64,000 bases of DNA from Propionibacteriaceae bacterium (GTDB lineage: Bacteria > Actinomycetota > Actinomycetes > Propionibacteriales > Propionibacteriaceae). Shown here piece by piece: positions 33,678 to 43,478 of this stretch. Within the stretch, counting starts at the first letter, position 1; each line of letters begins with the position of its first letter. The notes beneath the pieces are model-generated. The model had not been told where the DNA came from and ran no database searches. It was given only the letters and a program-made list of their open reading frames with translations. The stretch spans positions 1 through 64,000 of the forward strand of contig JAITVK010000014.1 in the NCBI GenBank assembly GCA_031285845.1, in the 5' to 3' direction. A program made the position numbers and the translations under genes.

Positions 33678-34225
33678 GAACGCTCCCACGCCTTGGCGAG
33701 TCGGGCTCGTGTGTCACCGAGCAATTGCGGGATGGCCTTGGTCTGGCCGATGATCGGGAAAAAGTTGGCGTCGCCAGCCCAGCGAGGCACGACATGCTGA
33801 TGCAGGTGCTCCGCCACTCCTGCCCCAGCCACGCGCCCTTGGTTCATCCCCAGATTGAAACCGTCCGGGTTGGACACCTCGCGGGTGACCCGCATGGCCT
33901 GTCGGGTCAGTTCGGCGATCTCGGCGACCTCGCTGGTCGTGGCCTGGGTGTAGTCGCCGAAATGACGATAGGGGCAGATCAGCAGGTGACCGGGATTGTA
34001 CGGAAAAGCGTTCATCACGACAAAGGCCAACTGTCCTCGCCAGACGATGAGCCCTTCCTCGTCATCCAGGGTCGGGGCAGTGCAAAACGGGCAGGCCTTG
34101 GCGTGATCCTGGTCATCGCCCGCGCCATGCGAGTCGATGTAGGCCATCCGATGGGGAGTCCACAACCGTTCCATGCCGTCGTCATCCCCGGCCAAACTCG
34201 AAACCGGTCGCGCCGTGGACGCCAT
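33674..34225 (-). CDS. HIT-family nucleotide hydrolase/phosphorylase
   Basis: The 183-residue protein has a zinc-type CPFC pair (~46-49), the GHLLICPYRH strand and the histidine triad HLHQHVVPRW (~138-147). It resembles the mycobacterial Ap4A phosphorylase Rv2613c, which lies next to thrS there as well. It probably cleaves diadenosine polyphosphates, some of which aminoacyl-tRNA synthetases make. ATG 34225 overlaps the thrS stop (TGATG), and GTG 34228 is possible. The downstream pgsA overlaps its own stop. Confidence 0.88.
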   Translation of the reverse strand: MASTARPVSSLAGDDDGMERLWTPHRMAYIDSHGAGDDQDHAKACPFCTAPTLDDEEGLIVWRGQLAFVVMNAFPYNPGHLLICPYRHFGDYTQATTSEVAEIAELTRQAMRVTREVSNPDGFNLGMNQGRVAGAGVAEHLHQHVVPRWAGDANFFPIIGQTKAIPQLLGDTRARLAKAWERS

Positions 34226-36195
34226 CACTTCTGCCCCGTGATGGTGTCGATGATCTCGGCGATGGCCTCGCTGATCGGAACGCCGTTCTTCTGCGAGCCA
34301 TCACGGTAACGGAACGACACCGCGCCGTGAGCCTGGTCCTCACCACCGGCGATCAGCATGAACGGCACCTTGGATTTGGTGGCGTTGCGGATCTTCTTCT
34401 GCATCCGATCCTCACCGTCGTCCAACTCCACCCGCACCCCCGCAGCAGCCAGTTGGTCGAGCACCCCGCTCAGATAGTCGTTGAAATCGGCGGCCACCGG
34501 AATGCCCACCACCTGCACTGGAGCCAACCAAGCGGGGAATGCCCCGGCGTAATGCTCGATCAGCACCCCGATGAAACGCTCGATCGAACCAAACTTGGCC
34601 GAGTGGATCATCACCGGGCGACGATGGGATCCATCCGGGGCAGTGTATTCCAGACCGAAACGCTCAGGCTGGTTGAAGTCGTACTGGATGGTCGACATCT
34701 GCCAGGTCCGCCCGATCGCGTCCTTGCACTGGACGGAGATCTTCGGACCGTAGTACGCGGCCCCGCCTGGATCGGGCACCGTCACCAGGCCCTCGTCGAG
34801 GGCCACCCGCTGGAGCACCGCAGTGGCTTCGGCCCAATCCTCATCCGACCCGATGAACTTGTCCTTCTTCTTGCCATCCTCGTCGCGAGTCGACAGCTCG
34901 ACGTAGAAGTCGTTCAGACCGAAGTCGCGCAGCAGTTTCAAGACGAAGCGCAGCAGGTGACGCACTTCGTCAGCCGCCTGCTCAGCCATGACATAGCTGT
35001 GAGAGTCGTCCTGGGTGATCATGCGTACTCGAGTCAGACCTTGGAGGACCCCCGACTTCTCGTTGCGGTAGACCGTGCCAAACTCGAACAGCCGCAACGG
35101 CAGTTCACGATAACTGCGCTGGCGCGAGCGATAGATCAGGTTGTGCATCGGGCAGTTCATCGCCTTCAGGCGATAGCGGTCGCCATCGTCGTCCATGGCT
35201 GGGAACATGAAGTCGGCGTAATACGGCAGATGACCTGAGGTGTAGAACAGTCCCTCCCGGGCGATGTGCGGTGTGGACACGTAGCTGAACCCGGCCTCGA
35301 TGTGGGCCTGGCGCACGTAGTCTTCCATCACCCGCTTCAACACCCCGCCTTTGGGATGGAACACCGGCAAGCCTGGCCCCAATTCCTCTGGGAAACTGAA
35401 CAGATCCAGTTCGGCTCCCAACCGGCGGTGATCGCGCTTGGCAGCCTCCTCCAAACGAGTCTGGTAGGCCACCAGGTCTTCTTTCGACGCCCAGGCCGTT
35501 CCGTAGACTCGCTGCAACGTGTCATTGGCCTGGTCCCCACGCCAATAGGCCGCCGAGGTCTTCGTCAGCGCCACCGCCTTGATGTAGCCGGTGTGAGGCA
35601 CATGCGGACCACGACACAGATCCTTCCACGCCACACTGCCGTCGCGGCGCAGGTTGTCGTACATCGTCAACTCGCCGGCCCCGACTTCGACCCCCGACTC
35701 GTCGTCTTGGGCGTGGGCCTTGTCAGCGATGAGTTCCAGCTTGTACGGCTCGGTGGCTTCCTCGCGACGGGCTTGTTCATCGGAGACGACTCGTCGAACG
35801 AACCGCTGGCGCTCCTTGATGATGCGGGCCATGCCCTTCTCGATCGCCTTCAGATCCTCCGGCGTCAGCGGCTGGACGCGGAAATCGTAATAGAAGCCGT
35901 CAGTGATCGGAGGACCGATGCCCAGCTTAGCTTCAGGGAAGATCGCCTGCAGAGCCTGGGCGGTGACGTGGGCCGCCGAATGGCGGATGATCGCCAAGCC
36001 TTCGTCGCTGGCAGCCAGCACCGGCTCGATTTGATCGCCATCGACCAACTCGGCCGCCAAATCGCAGACCTCGCCCTGTCGCCGCATCGCCACGACGTCA
36101 TGATCATCACCCAGCAGATCCAGACCGGTCGCGCCCGTGTCGAGAACGTGTGACACCGAATCACCGTCGCGTAACAGCAGAACAGACACCGACAT
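34225..36195 (-). CDS. thrS: Threonyl-tRNA synthetase
   Basis: The 656-residue class II synthetase charges tRNA-Thr. The TGS-like N-terminal region (1-~60) is followed by the editing domain with HSAAH (~72) and the HxxxC-type [11 protein letters not shown] region. The catalytic core has motif 2 ([27 protein letters not shown]) and the zinc residues in MNCPMHN. The anticodon-binding domain closes the protein. AGAGGGAAG precedes ATG 36195. It leads a coupled thrS-HIT-pgsA unit. No T-box leader is apparent in the 184-base gap upstream. Confidence 0.97.
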   Translation of the reverse strand: MSVSVLLLRDGDSVSHVLDTGATGLDLLGDDHDVVAMRRQGEVCDLAAELVDGDQIEPVLAASDEGLAIIRHSAAHVTAQALQAIFPEAKLGIGPPITDGFYYDFRVQPLTPEDLKAIEKGMARIIKERQRFVRRVVSDEQARREEATEPYKLELIADKAHAQDDESGVEVGAGELTMYDNLRRDGSVAWKDLCRGPHVPHTGYIKAVALTKTSAAYWRGDQANDTLQRVYGTAWASKEDLVAYQTRLEEAAKRDHRRLGAELDLFSFPEELGPGLPVFHPKGGVLKRVMEDYVRQAHIEAGFSYVSTPHIAREGLFYTSGHLPYYADFMFPAMDDDGDRYRLKAMNCPMHNLIYRSRQRSYRELPLRLFEFGTVYRNEKSGVLQGLTRVRMITQDDSHSYVMAEQAADEVRHLLRFVLKLLRDFGLNDFYVELSTRDEDGKKKDKFIGSDEDWAEATAVLQRVALDEGLVTVPDPGGAAYYGPKISVQCKDAIGRTWQMSTIQYDFNQPERFGLEYTAPDGSHRRPVMIHSAKFGSIERFIGVLIEHYAGAFPAWLAPVQVVGIPVAADFNDYLSGVLDQLAAAGVRVELDDGEDRMQKKIRNATKSKVPFMLIAGGEDQAHGAVSFRYRDGSQKNGVPISEAIAEIIDTITGQK

Positions 36196-36289
36196 GAGCT
36201 TCCCTCTTTCCGAAGACGACAGACCTGGCCGCCTTCACCAGGACTATTCTGCCTCATTTACCGCCGCGATGAGTGGCTGACTTGCAGCG

Positions 36290-36326
36290 CGACCCATGGT
36301 CCGCGTGATTCACGGGCCATGGGTCG
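36290..36326 (-). terminator. Terminator-like hairpin after hpf
   Basis: GACCCATGG (36291-36299) pairs with CCATGGGTC (36317-36325). Inner pairs CGTG/CACG close on an ATT loop, giving a long stem with two bulges. It lies about 55 bases after the hpf stop and lacks a T-run. Confidence 0.45.
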
Positions 36327-36379
36327 ACGTCTGCTCGTCGCCCAGCCCGCTCAATCCCGCTGGCCGGGCGTTAGTCAAC

Positions 36380-36988
36380 TCACTCGGTCAGCTTCAGATG
36401 GATCACGCCGTAGTCGTACGCCTTACGCCGATAGACCACCGACGGGAGTGTGGTGTCGGCGTCGACGTACAAGAAGAAGTCGTGGCCGACCAACTCCATC
36501 TCATCCAAAGCCTGGGCCAACGTCAGCGGCGCGGACCAGAACAGCTTCTCGCGCACGACCATTGGACCATCACCTTGGATCTCCAGCCCCCCGACCTTCG
36601 TCACAGGCACCGCGCCGTGTTCAGTCGCGACCGGTTCGGCCGGCGTCAGATCCACCGGCTGGTCGACAAAGCCGACCTTGCGCAGATTGCGATGGGCGCG
36701 ACGGCGATCCTGAGCCTTGCGCAGACGAGCCTTCAGATGATCGAAGGCCTCATCAAAAGCCTGCGTCTTGCTGTCGGAGAGCGCCTCAGCCCTCACAACC
36801 GGGCCTTTGCCGATCAACGTGATCTCGACACGAACCGCCTCCCCGGATCCCCTGGGTTCGGCCTGCGCCTGAACCTCGGCGCGAATCACTTTGTCAACAC
36901 GGGAATCCAACTCTGACATCTTCTTGGCCACCTGCTCCTTGAAGCTATCCGTGATCTGGATCTTCCGTCCAGTGATCGTGACATCCAT
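36380..36988 (-). CDS. hpf: Long-form ribosome hibernation promoting factor
   Basis: The 202-residue protein dimerises and stores 70S ribosomes as 100S particles. Residues 1-~105 are the S30AE domain (MDVTITGRKIQITDSFKEQV, FDEAFDHLKARLRKAQDRRRAHR). After a linker, ~145-202 is the dimerisation domain (MVVREKLFWSAPLTLAQALDEMELVGHDFFLY). AAGGAGGAG sits just before the ATG. It follows comF by 100 bases on the same strand. In M. tuberculosis secA1 comes next, whereas here thrS does. Confidence 0.95.
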   Translation of the reverse strand: MDVTITGRKIQITDSFKEQVAKKMSELDSRVDKVIRAEVQAQAEPRGSGEAVRVEITLIGKGPVVRAEALSDSKTQAFDEAFDHLKARLRKAQDRRRAHRNLRKVGFVDQPVDLTPAEPVATEHGAVPVTKVGGLEIQGDGPMVVREKLFWSAPLTLAQALDEMELVGHDFFLYVDADTTLPSVVYRRKAYDYGVIHLKLTE

Positions 36989-37088
36989 GACTCCTCCTTG
37001 AATGATGCACCCGGTGTTGGGATGAGTCCAACGTTAGCCTGAGCGGCGGCGAAAGGATAGAGGCCGAGCCGAATTTCTGCACTGCGCG

Positions 37089-37760
37089 TCACCTATGATG
37101 ACGCAGGACCGTGGCGGCCACGGTCGCCGCGCCCGCGCTGGACAACCCCGATCGAGCCAGCGCCGCCGTCGCCTCAGCCAGGCTAGCCCCCGTGGTCATC
37201 ACGTCGTCGACCACGACCAACCAGCCCGCCATCGGCCGAAGTTTCGCCTTCATCGCCCCGTCCAGGTTCGCGTGCCGGTCTTGACTGGACAGTCCGCCTT
37301 GATCGGCCACCCGCCGCCGATGGGTCAGCAGCGGTCGCACACCAACGGTGACGCCGACCCGTCTGAGGTGACGAGCAGCGACGCCGGCCAACGCGGCGGT
37401 GAAATCCAGGCCACGTCGTCGTACAGCGGCTGGCGTCGACGGCACAGGCACCAACCAACCCGGGCCAGCGCAGCCGACTGCGTCGATCAGACCGGCCACC
37501 GAAAAAGCCAGCCGTGCGCCCAACACATTGATCGCGTCCCATCGACGGTGGTCCTTGGCCTGGGAGATCAACCGGGGAACCGGATGGACGTAATCCCCGC
37601 TGGACCACACCACAGCAGAAACCCGGTCACGGTGACGCGGCGCGACCACCCCGCACATGACCAGCGCCACACAGCCCTGGCACACCGCCCGCCCGGGCCG
37701 CCCACACCCTGGGCACACCCCACCGACCAACAGATCGGCGCTCGCATCGACAAACCTCAC
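37089..37760 (-). CDS. ComF-family phosphoribosyltransferase-like protein
   Basis: The 223-residue protein has a zinc-finger-like CPGCGRPGRAVCQGC at residues 16-30 and the PRPP-binding loop VVVDDVMTTGASL near residue 185. These are the two hallmarks of ComF proteins, which aid DNA uptake in competent bacteria but whose role in actinobacteria is unknown. The start is GTG 37760. It lies 51 bases after lpqB and may be co-transcribed with it. Confidence 0.87.
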   Translation of the reverse strand: MRFVDASADLLVGGVCPGCGRPGRAVCQGCVALVMCGVVAPRHRDRVSAVVWSSGDYVHPVPRLISQAKDHRRWDAINVLGARLAFSVAGLIDAVGCAGPGWLVPVPSTPAAVRRRGLDFTAALAGVAARHLRRVGVTVGVRPLLTHRRRVADQGGLSSQDRHANLDGAMKAKLRPMAGWLVVVDDVMTTGASLAEATAALARSGLSSAGAATVAATVLRHHR

Positions 37761-37811
37761 ACCGTGACCATGGTCGGCCCCGGACTCGAAGTGTCACGCA
37801 AACCGAGATGA

Positions 37812-39554
37812 TCAGCTCGGGAACACCACCGCCGTGACCTGGTCGCCGTCTTGAATCCAGTCGGAGTTGGTGTAGACCCACACCATTCCGTCGGCGTCCA
37901 AGACCACGATGCGTGCCGACGTGGCGGTCGGATGGACGGTCATCGCCACCGGAGACCAATCGGGGCGCATGCCCCACTCCTCCATCGACAATCCGTCCAG
38001 ATCGGTCGAGAATAACCCCGCTGAGGCTGACGGATCGGTCGATCCCAGCACCAGCAGCGACGACGGACCGAGCCAGGCCACATCGATCAGAGACCGCAGT
38101 GACGTCTCGTCGCGAACCAGCCGGATCTGACGCCAATCCACGATCGCCGCCGGATGGCCGCTCTCGTACGTGATCAACGCCACGCCCAGCTCCAAACTCG
38201 ACGGATCGGTGGCACTGGCCTGGCGAATCATCACCATCCGTCGCCCGTCGGGGGCCACCTGGAAGCCTTTGATGATCATGCCATTCAGGTCAGTGGTGTC
38301 CACGGACCAGGCGCCTCGGGCGGAGAACACCTGGAGCTCGACCTGTCCTTCCCGGCTCGCCATCGCCCACAGGTTGGCCTGCTGATCGTACTGTGGGCGC
38401 AGCAGGTCGGTCGTCTCCCAGTGCATGCTCGGCTCGACTCCACCGCCGGCCGCTCCGACCAGCAGACCCTCAGCGGTGACAGCCGCGATCTGAGAATTGG
38501 CCGCCTGAGCGGCGAACCCGGTGATCTGGCGCGGCGTCGTGCCCCAGTTCCCGCTCAGCGGTCTGGACTCACCGGCCGGGTCGATAGCCACCAAGACCTG
38601 GTCACGCACAGCCAGAAGCGTGTCAGCGCCCGCCCCAGCAGTGGGATAGTACGCCTCGACCGCCGACACCGGAATCGATCCGTCGGCAGCCGCGCCGGCC
38701 AAAGGAACCGGGCGTTCGTCACACAACAGGCGTATCCGTGTCAGATCCCCCAACTCCGACATCGTGGCGGCCATCTCGATCGCCAAACTGGTCGCCTCGT
38801 CCATGGAGAACCGGCCGAGGTCACAGGTCAATGGAATGCTCGCCACCCCCTGATCCGACACGACCACTTCGCCGTTCAGTGACACATTCGCGCTGGTGGT
38901 GGACGCCACGATCCCCGACAGCCACGTCGAGGGCCCGTCCAACACCAACTGAGCGGCTTTGGTCATGTTCCATTGCCCGACTTGGATGTAGCGGGTGTCA
39001 GGGACCAACGTCGAGCCCGATTCGGGGAAGAAGTAGACCGTTGCCCGGGTGAAGCTTTGGTTGAGCATGTACTGCGACACTGCCACACCCTCAGGCGGAG
39101 TCGAGATCCGCCATTGGCCGTCCTCTTGGACCAACCCCAGGTCGAGTCGCCAATTGGGTTCGGGGTCGGATACGAAAGATCCGTCGGGACGCAAGTAGCC
39201 GATGCGGCTGCCTGTCATCGTCCACTGATTGTCGGTGGCCTGCGGAGTGGTGGTGTTGGAGTAGATCACCACCGACGATTCCGGGGACCAGGTCTGACCG
39301 GCCTGAGCAGTCAGGTACATCCGAGCCATGGCGTAATCCGACCCATAGGCCGTCATCGCGGTCAAGAAGCCCCGGATGATGTTCGCTGGAACAGCACCCT
39401 GCGGTGGCGGCTCGGCCACGATGGTGATCCCGCCTTGATTCTCATCGACGACTCGGCGCGACTCCGACACCACCGGGCCCGAGGTCGGGATCGACACGCA
39501 GCCGGCGCACACGGCGAGCAGGGCCACCAGGACGGCTCTGAGGAATGGCTTCAT
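37812..39554 (-). CDS. lpqB: Lipoprotein LpqB, MtrAB accessory
   Basis: The 580-residue exported lipoprotein has a short signal peptide ending in the lipobox with Cys19 (AVCAGC). An N-terminal domain (~50-190) and a GerMN-like domain (STLVPDTRYIQVGQWNMTKAAQLVLDGP, ~185-290) follow. A C-terminal beta-propeller-like half completes it. LpqB contacts the sensor domain of MtrB and tunes signalling for cell wall and division genes. ATG 39554 overlaps the mtrB stop (ATGA). The gene order mtrA-mtrB-lpqB-comF-hpf is as in mycobacteria. Confidence 0.95.
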   Translation of the reverse strand: MKPFLRAVLVALLAVCAGCVSIPTSGPVVSESRRVVDENQGGITIVAEPPPQGAVPANIIRGFLTAMTAYGSDYAMARMYLTAQAGQTWSPESSVVIYSNTTTPQATDNQWTMTGSRIGYLRPDGSFVSDPEPNWRLDLGLVQEDGQWRISTPPEGVAVSQYMLNQSFTRATVYFFPESGSTLVPDTRYIQVGQWNMTKAAQLVLDGPSTWLSGIVASTTSANVSLNGEVVVSDQGVASIPLTCDLGRFSMDEATSLAIEMAATMSELGDLTRIRLLCDERPVPLAGAAADGSIPVSAVEAYYPTAGAGADTLLAVRDQVLVAIDPAGESRPLSGNWGTTPRQITGFAAQAANSQIAAVTAEGLLVGAAGGGVEPSMHWETTDLLRPQYDQQANLWAMASREGQVELQVFSARGAWSVDTTDLNGMIIKGFQVAPDGRRMVMIRQASATDPSSLELGVALITYESGHPAAIVDWRQIRLVRDETSLRSLIDVAWLGPSSLLVLGSTDPSASAGLFSTDLDGLSMEEWGMRPDWSPVAMTVHPTATSARIVVLDADGMVWVYTNSDWIQDGDQVTAVVFPS

Positions 39555-41128
39555 GACGGTTCCTCCTCGCCTCCGGCCGCGTCGACCGGAATCAGCGGAA
39601 TCGGCGAGTAGGTCACCACGACATCCTCACGTCGAGGCAGCACCACCCTGAACTGCGCCCCTTGCCCAGGACGACCCCAAGCGTGGATCCAGCCCTGATG
39701 CAGTCGGACGTCCTCCTGCGAAATCGACAGCCCCAATCCGGTGCCGCCGATGTGTCGGGCCCGGGCCGGATCGGCCCGCCAGAACCGGTTGAACAACTGC
39801 TTGCCCTGATCCAAAGTGAATCCGATTCCATGGTCGCGCACAGCGAACCCGACCACGTCGGCGTCATGAGCGACGAACACGTCGATCGGTTTCGACTCCC
39901 CATGTTCGATCGCGTTGCTCAGCAGGTTGCGGATCAGCCGCGACACCCGGCGCGGATCGACCCTGGCCGTGGCGTCCGGATCAGGATGCAAGAGCAACTG
40001 GGTGCCGCTGGAGGCGGCCAACTCACCCAGGTAATCGATCTCGGCCACCACCAGATCGTTGATGTTCTCGTCTTCGAGATGGGCCACCGCGGCCCCGGCG
40101 TCGAAGCGGGAGATCTCCAACAGATCCGCCAACAAAGCCTGGAACCGATGGACTTCTTTGTTCAGCAGTTCGACCGAGCGGCGCTCGACCTCAGGCAATT
40201 GATCCCGGCTGGTGTACAACAGATCGGCGGCCATGCGCACCGTGGCCAACGGCGTGCGCAACTCATGGGAGACGTCGGAGACGAAGCGCTGCTGGACGGC
40301 CGACAACTGTTCGAGTTGACGGATGCGCTGCTGGAGCTGGTTGGCCATGTGGTTCATCGCCACCGACAACTGCGCCAAGTCGTCGGTGCCTTTGACAGAC
40401 ATCAGTTGGGTTAACTCGCCCGCCGCCAGCCGTTCGGCGGCACGCCTGGCCATGCGCAGCGGGGTCAGGGTTTGGCGAGCCACGACATACGACACCAATC
40501 CGATGCCGACCAGCACCACCATCCCCGACAATCCGACAGCCGTTTGGACCACGCGCAGGGTACGTGCCTCCTGTTCGAACGAGAACACGAAGTAGACCAC
40601 GAAGCGATCCAGTCCGCCGCCCGACAGTGTGGAGGCGACCACCAGTCCGGGAGCAGTCGACCCGTTCTTCAGACGCACCACCGTCGGAACCGAGGACACC
40701 GCCTGCTGATTGGCGACGACGGCCTGGCGGATCGAGTCTGGAATGACCGAGGTGTCGAAACCGCCAGTGGCGTACGTCGCACTGCCTGCTCGCATCTGCA
40801 CCTGATAGCGCCCCGACGACGCTCCGCGGTGGATGGCGGAGGCGACGATGTTCCACAGGGCGTCGGGGTTGACGTAGTCGTAGCCGACAGCGCGCATCTG
40901 CTGCTCGATCTCGGTCATCGCCTCGTTGGCGTCCACCGACGCCGCCTCTTCGGCGTTGTCGACGATCCCACCGGTCACCTGATAGAGCAGGAAGAAACCC
41001 GCCACCATCAACACCAGGGACGACCCCAAGACAGCCGACAGCACCACGCGCAGCGTCAGCGATGACTTCCACAGCCGGTACGGAGCGCTCAAACCATGGC
41101 GGATCCGTACGAAATCAATCTCAGTCAC
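39551..41128 (-). CDS. mtrB: Sensor histidine kinase MtrB
   Basis: The 525-residue membrane kinase phosphorylates MtrA. Helices are at ~26-50 and ~196-217, flanking an extracytoplasmic sensor region. HAMP (~218-270), the dimerisation/phosphoacceptor helix with His288 (SDVSHELRTPL) and an ATPase domain (NLLSNAIEHGE, DHGIGF, GGTGLGLSI) follow. I chose GTG 41128, which overlaps the mtrA end by eight bases (GTGACTGA). Longer starts would run deep into mtrA. It is coupled to lpqB at its other end. Confidence 0.95.
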   Translation of the reverse strand: MTEIDFVRIRHGLSAPYRLWKSSLTLRVVLSAVLGSSLVLMVAGFFLLYQVTGGIVDNAEEAASVDANEAMTEIEQQMRAVGYDYVNPDALWNIVASAIHRGASSGRYQVQMRAGSATYATGGFDTSVIPDSIRQAVVANQQAVSSVPTVVRLKNGSTAPGLVVASTLSGGGLDRFVVYFVFSFEQEARTLRVVQTAVGLSGMVVLVGIGLVSYVVARQTLTPLRMARRAAERLAAGELTQLMSVKGTDDLAQLSVAMNHMANQLQQRIRQLEQLSAVQQRFVSDVSHELRTPLATVRMAADLLYTSRDQLPEVERRSVELLNKEVHRFQALLADLLEISRFDAGAAVAHLEDENINDLVVAEIDYLGELAASSGTQLLLHPDPDATARVDPRRVSRLIRNLLSNAIEHGESKPIDVFVAHDADVVGFAVRDHGIGFTLDQGKQLFNRFWRADPARARHIGGTGLGLSISQEDVRLHQGWIHAWGRPGQGAQFRVVLPRREDVVVTYSPIPLIPVDAAGGEEEPS

Positions 41129-41807
41129 TCGCCCGATACCCCACCCCGCGCACTGTGACCACGATCTCCGGATTGTCCGGGTCACGCTCGATCTTGGCCC
41201 TCAGGCGCTGAATGTGGACGTTGACCAGCCGTGTGTCCGCCGGATTCTGGTAACCCCAGACCTGCTTCAACAACTGCTCACGGGTGAAGACATGCTTCGG
41301 GTGGCGCGCCAGCGCCAACAACAGGTCGAACTCCAGCGGAGTGACCGAGATGAGCTGGTCAGCTTTGCGCACCTGATGGGATTCGACCGCGATCGTCAGA
41401 TCCCCGATGTGCAAGGTCTCCACCTCGCCACTGGACGTACGACGCAGCCGCGTGCGTACTCTGGCGACCAACTCGCGCGGAGCGAACGGTTTGGCGACAT
41501 AGTCGTCGGCTCCAGCCTCCAGCCCCTTGACGACGTCGTTGGTGTCGGACTTGGCCGTCAGCATCACGATCGGAACACCCGACTCGGACCGGATGTCACG
41601 GCAGATGTCGACCCCGCCGCGTCCCGGCAGCATCAAGTCGAGCAGGACCAGATCCGGGCGCTCGGCATGGAACGCTTCCAACGCACGGTCACCTCGTCCG
41701 CACCACGCCGTCTCGAAACCATCCTGTCTCAGGACGATCTGCAGCATTTCGGCCAACGAGGCATCATCATCGATGACCAGGATCTTTCCTTCAGCCGGGT
41801 CAGACAC
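41121..41807 (-). CDS. mtrA: Response regulator MtrA
   Basis: The 228-residue OmpR-type regulator controls cell wall hydrolases, osmotic response and division genes. The receiver domain has IDDD (12-15), phospho-acceptor Asp57 (LLDLMLP) and Lys106 (AKPFAP). The winged-helix DNA-binding domain (~130-225) shows VTPLEFDLLLALARHPKHVFTREQLL and RLRAKIE. GTG 41807 lies six bases after AGGAGG. The 171-base gap upstream, ending at gatB, should hold the promoter, but I cannot assign boxes with confidence. Confidence 0.97.
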   Translation of the reverse strand: MSDPAEGKILVIDDDASLAEMLQIVLRQDGFETAWCGRGDRALEAFHAERPDLVLLDLMLPGRGGVDICRDIRSESGVPIVMLTAKSDTNDVVKGLEAGADDYVAKPFAPRELVARVRTRLRRTSSGEVETLHIGDLTIAVESHQVRKADQLISVTPLEFDLLLALARHPKHVFTREQLLKQVWGYQNPADTRLVNVHIQRLRAKIERDPDNPEIVVTVRGVGYRASD

Positions 41808-41978
41808 GCCATCCTCCTCGCCTTGTTTAGGTCAAAGGTACACCCTGAGGACCAGTGGCGGGGTGGATGAACAATGGTCAGGTTCCAAATCGCGGCCCGA
41901 CCCAGCGATCATGCGGAACGCCGCCGACCCAATCCGTGGCCAGTCGCCAACCCCATCAGTCAGCCAGCGCCAACCCAG

Positions 41979-43478
41979 TCAGTCAGTCAGGGTCGCCTCG
42001 ATCAGTCGGCGTACCGTCTGAGCGTCGACTTGACCTTTCATCTGACGCATGACCGCCCCGATCAGCACCCCGGCTGCTTGGACCTTGCCAGCGCGCACCG
42101 ACTCGGCGACGTCGGGATTCTCCGCGAGCGCTTGATCGACCGCCGCCTGCAGCTGCGACTGGTCGTTGACCACTGCCAGGCCATGGTCGGCCACGATCCG
42201 ACGCGGCGAGCCATCACCGGCCTGAACCAGCCCCAGCACGTGGCGAGCCACCTTGTCGTTGATGACACCCTCGTCGATGAGCGCCTGAACCTCACCGACC
42301 TGCGCCGGGGTGACACCGACCTGGTCCAGGCTGACGCCGAGGGCGTTGGCGCGCCTGGTCAACTCGGTCATCCACCACTTGCGGGCCGCTTGCGGATCAC
42401 ACCCGACCTCGACGGTGGCCTCGATCAGATCCAGCGCCTCACCGGCCACCACGTCACGCATCTCGGCGGCCGAAAATCCCCACTGCTGACGCAACTGCGC
42501 GCGCCGCGCCGTCGGTGACGGTGGAATCGTCGTCGCCAGTTCGGCGACCCATTCGGGTGACGGGGCCACCGGAACCAGATCCGGCTCGGGAAAATACCGA
42601 TAGTCCTCGGCTTGCTCTTTGCTGCGTCCAGCCGAGGTATACTCCCCGTCCTCATGCCAGTGGCGGGTCTCCTGCTTGACCTTGCCGCCGCTAGCCAGAA
42701 TCGCGCCTTGACGACAGATCTCATAGCGCAGCGCGCGCTCGACCGACCGCAGCGAGTTGACGTTTTTCGTCTCCGTGCGTGTCCCCAACGTGGTCACGCC
42801 GTGCGGTCGCAGCGACACGTTGGCGTCGCATCGCAGCGAGCCCTGTTCCATGCGCACATCCGACACGCCGAGCGCTCGCATCATGTCGCGCAGGAAGCCG
42901 ACGTACGCCCGAGCAATCTCGGGGGCCTTCGCGCCGCAGCCCGTGACCGGCTTGGTGACGATCTCGATCAACGGCACTCCGGCGCGGTTGTAATCCAGCA
43001 GCGAATGATCCGCCCCCTGGATCCGACCGGTGGCTCCCCCCACATGCAGCGATTTGCCCGCGTCCTCTTCCATATGGGCCCGCTCGATCGGCACAGTGAA
43101 GACCATGTCGTCCAACTCCACCTCGACATGACCGTCGAAACAGATCGGCTCGTCGTATTGCGAGGTTTGGAAATTCTTCGTCATGTCGGGATAGAAATAG
43201 TTCTTGCGTGCGAATCGGCACCAGGTGGCAATCGAACAGTTCAACGCCAAGCCGATACGGATGGCCGAAGCGACGGCGGCCGCGTTCACCACCGGCAGTG
43301 CGCCGGGCAACCCCAGACACACGGGGCAGGTTTGAGAATTCGGCTCCGCGCCGAAACTGGTCGAACAGGAGCAGAACATCTTCGAAGCGGTGTTCAGCTC
43401 GACATGGACTTCCAACCCGATCACCGGCTCGTACGCCGCCATGACCTCGTCATAATCCATCACGGCGTCAACGTTCAT
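41979..43478 (-). CDS. gatB: Asp-tRNA(Asn)/Glu-tRNA(Gln) amidotransferase subunit B
   Basis: The 499-residue subunit holds the tRNA and the kinase step of the GatCAB amidotransferase. It shows [13 protein letters not shown] at the start, the zinc-binding CSCS...[10 protein letters not shown] (~36-58), the [22 protein letters not shown] region and a C-terminal YqeY-like tail. ATG 43478 overlaps the gatA stop (ATGA). The stop codon lies in a short CAGT tandem repeat (41980s). Confidence 0.97.
   Translation of the reverse strand: MNVDAVMDYDEVMAAYEPVIGLEVHVELNTASKMFCSCSTSFGAEPNSQTCPVCLGLPGALPVVNAAAVASAIRIGLALNCSIATWCRFARKNYFYPDMTKNFQTSQYDEPICFDGHVEVELDDMVFTVPIERAHMEEDAGKSLHVGGATGRIQGADHSLLDYNRAGVPLIEIVTKPVTGCGAKAPEIARAYVGFLRDMMRALGVSDVRMEQGSLRCDANVSLRPHGVTTLGTRTETKNVNSLRSVERALRYEICRQGAILASGGKVKQETRHWHEDGEYTSAGRSKEQAEDYRYFPEPDLVPVAPSPEWVAELATTIPPSPTARRAQLRQQWGFSAAEMRDVVAGEALDLIEATVEVGCDPQAARKWWMTELTRRANALGVSLDQVGVTPAQVGEVQALIDEGVINDKVARHVLGLVQAGDGSPRRIVADHGLAVVNDQSQLQAAVDQALAENPDVAESVRAGKVQAAGVLIGAVMRQMKGQVDAQTVRRLIEATLTD

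Noticed and set aside
36196-36379. T-box or riboswitch upstream of thrS
   Set aside because: I found no T-box-like AGGGTGGNACCGCG sequence. The clear structure is a hairpin better placed as the hpf terminator.
39551-41185. mtrB start at 41185
   Set aside because: It would overlap mtrA by 65 bases with a basic, unlikely N-terminus. GTG 41128 overlaps by eight bases.
41940-41995. CAGT/CAGCCAG repeats near the gatB stop as a CRISPR or mobile repeat
   Set aside because: Only a few imperfect tetranucleotide units. No spacer structure and no nearby cas or transposase gene.
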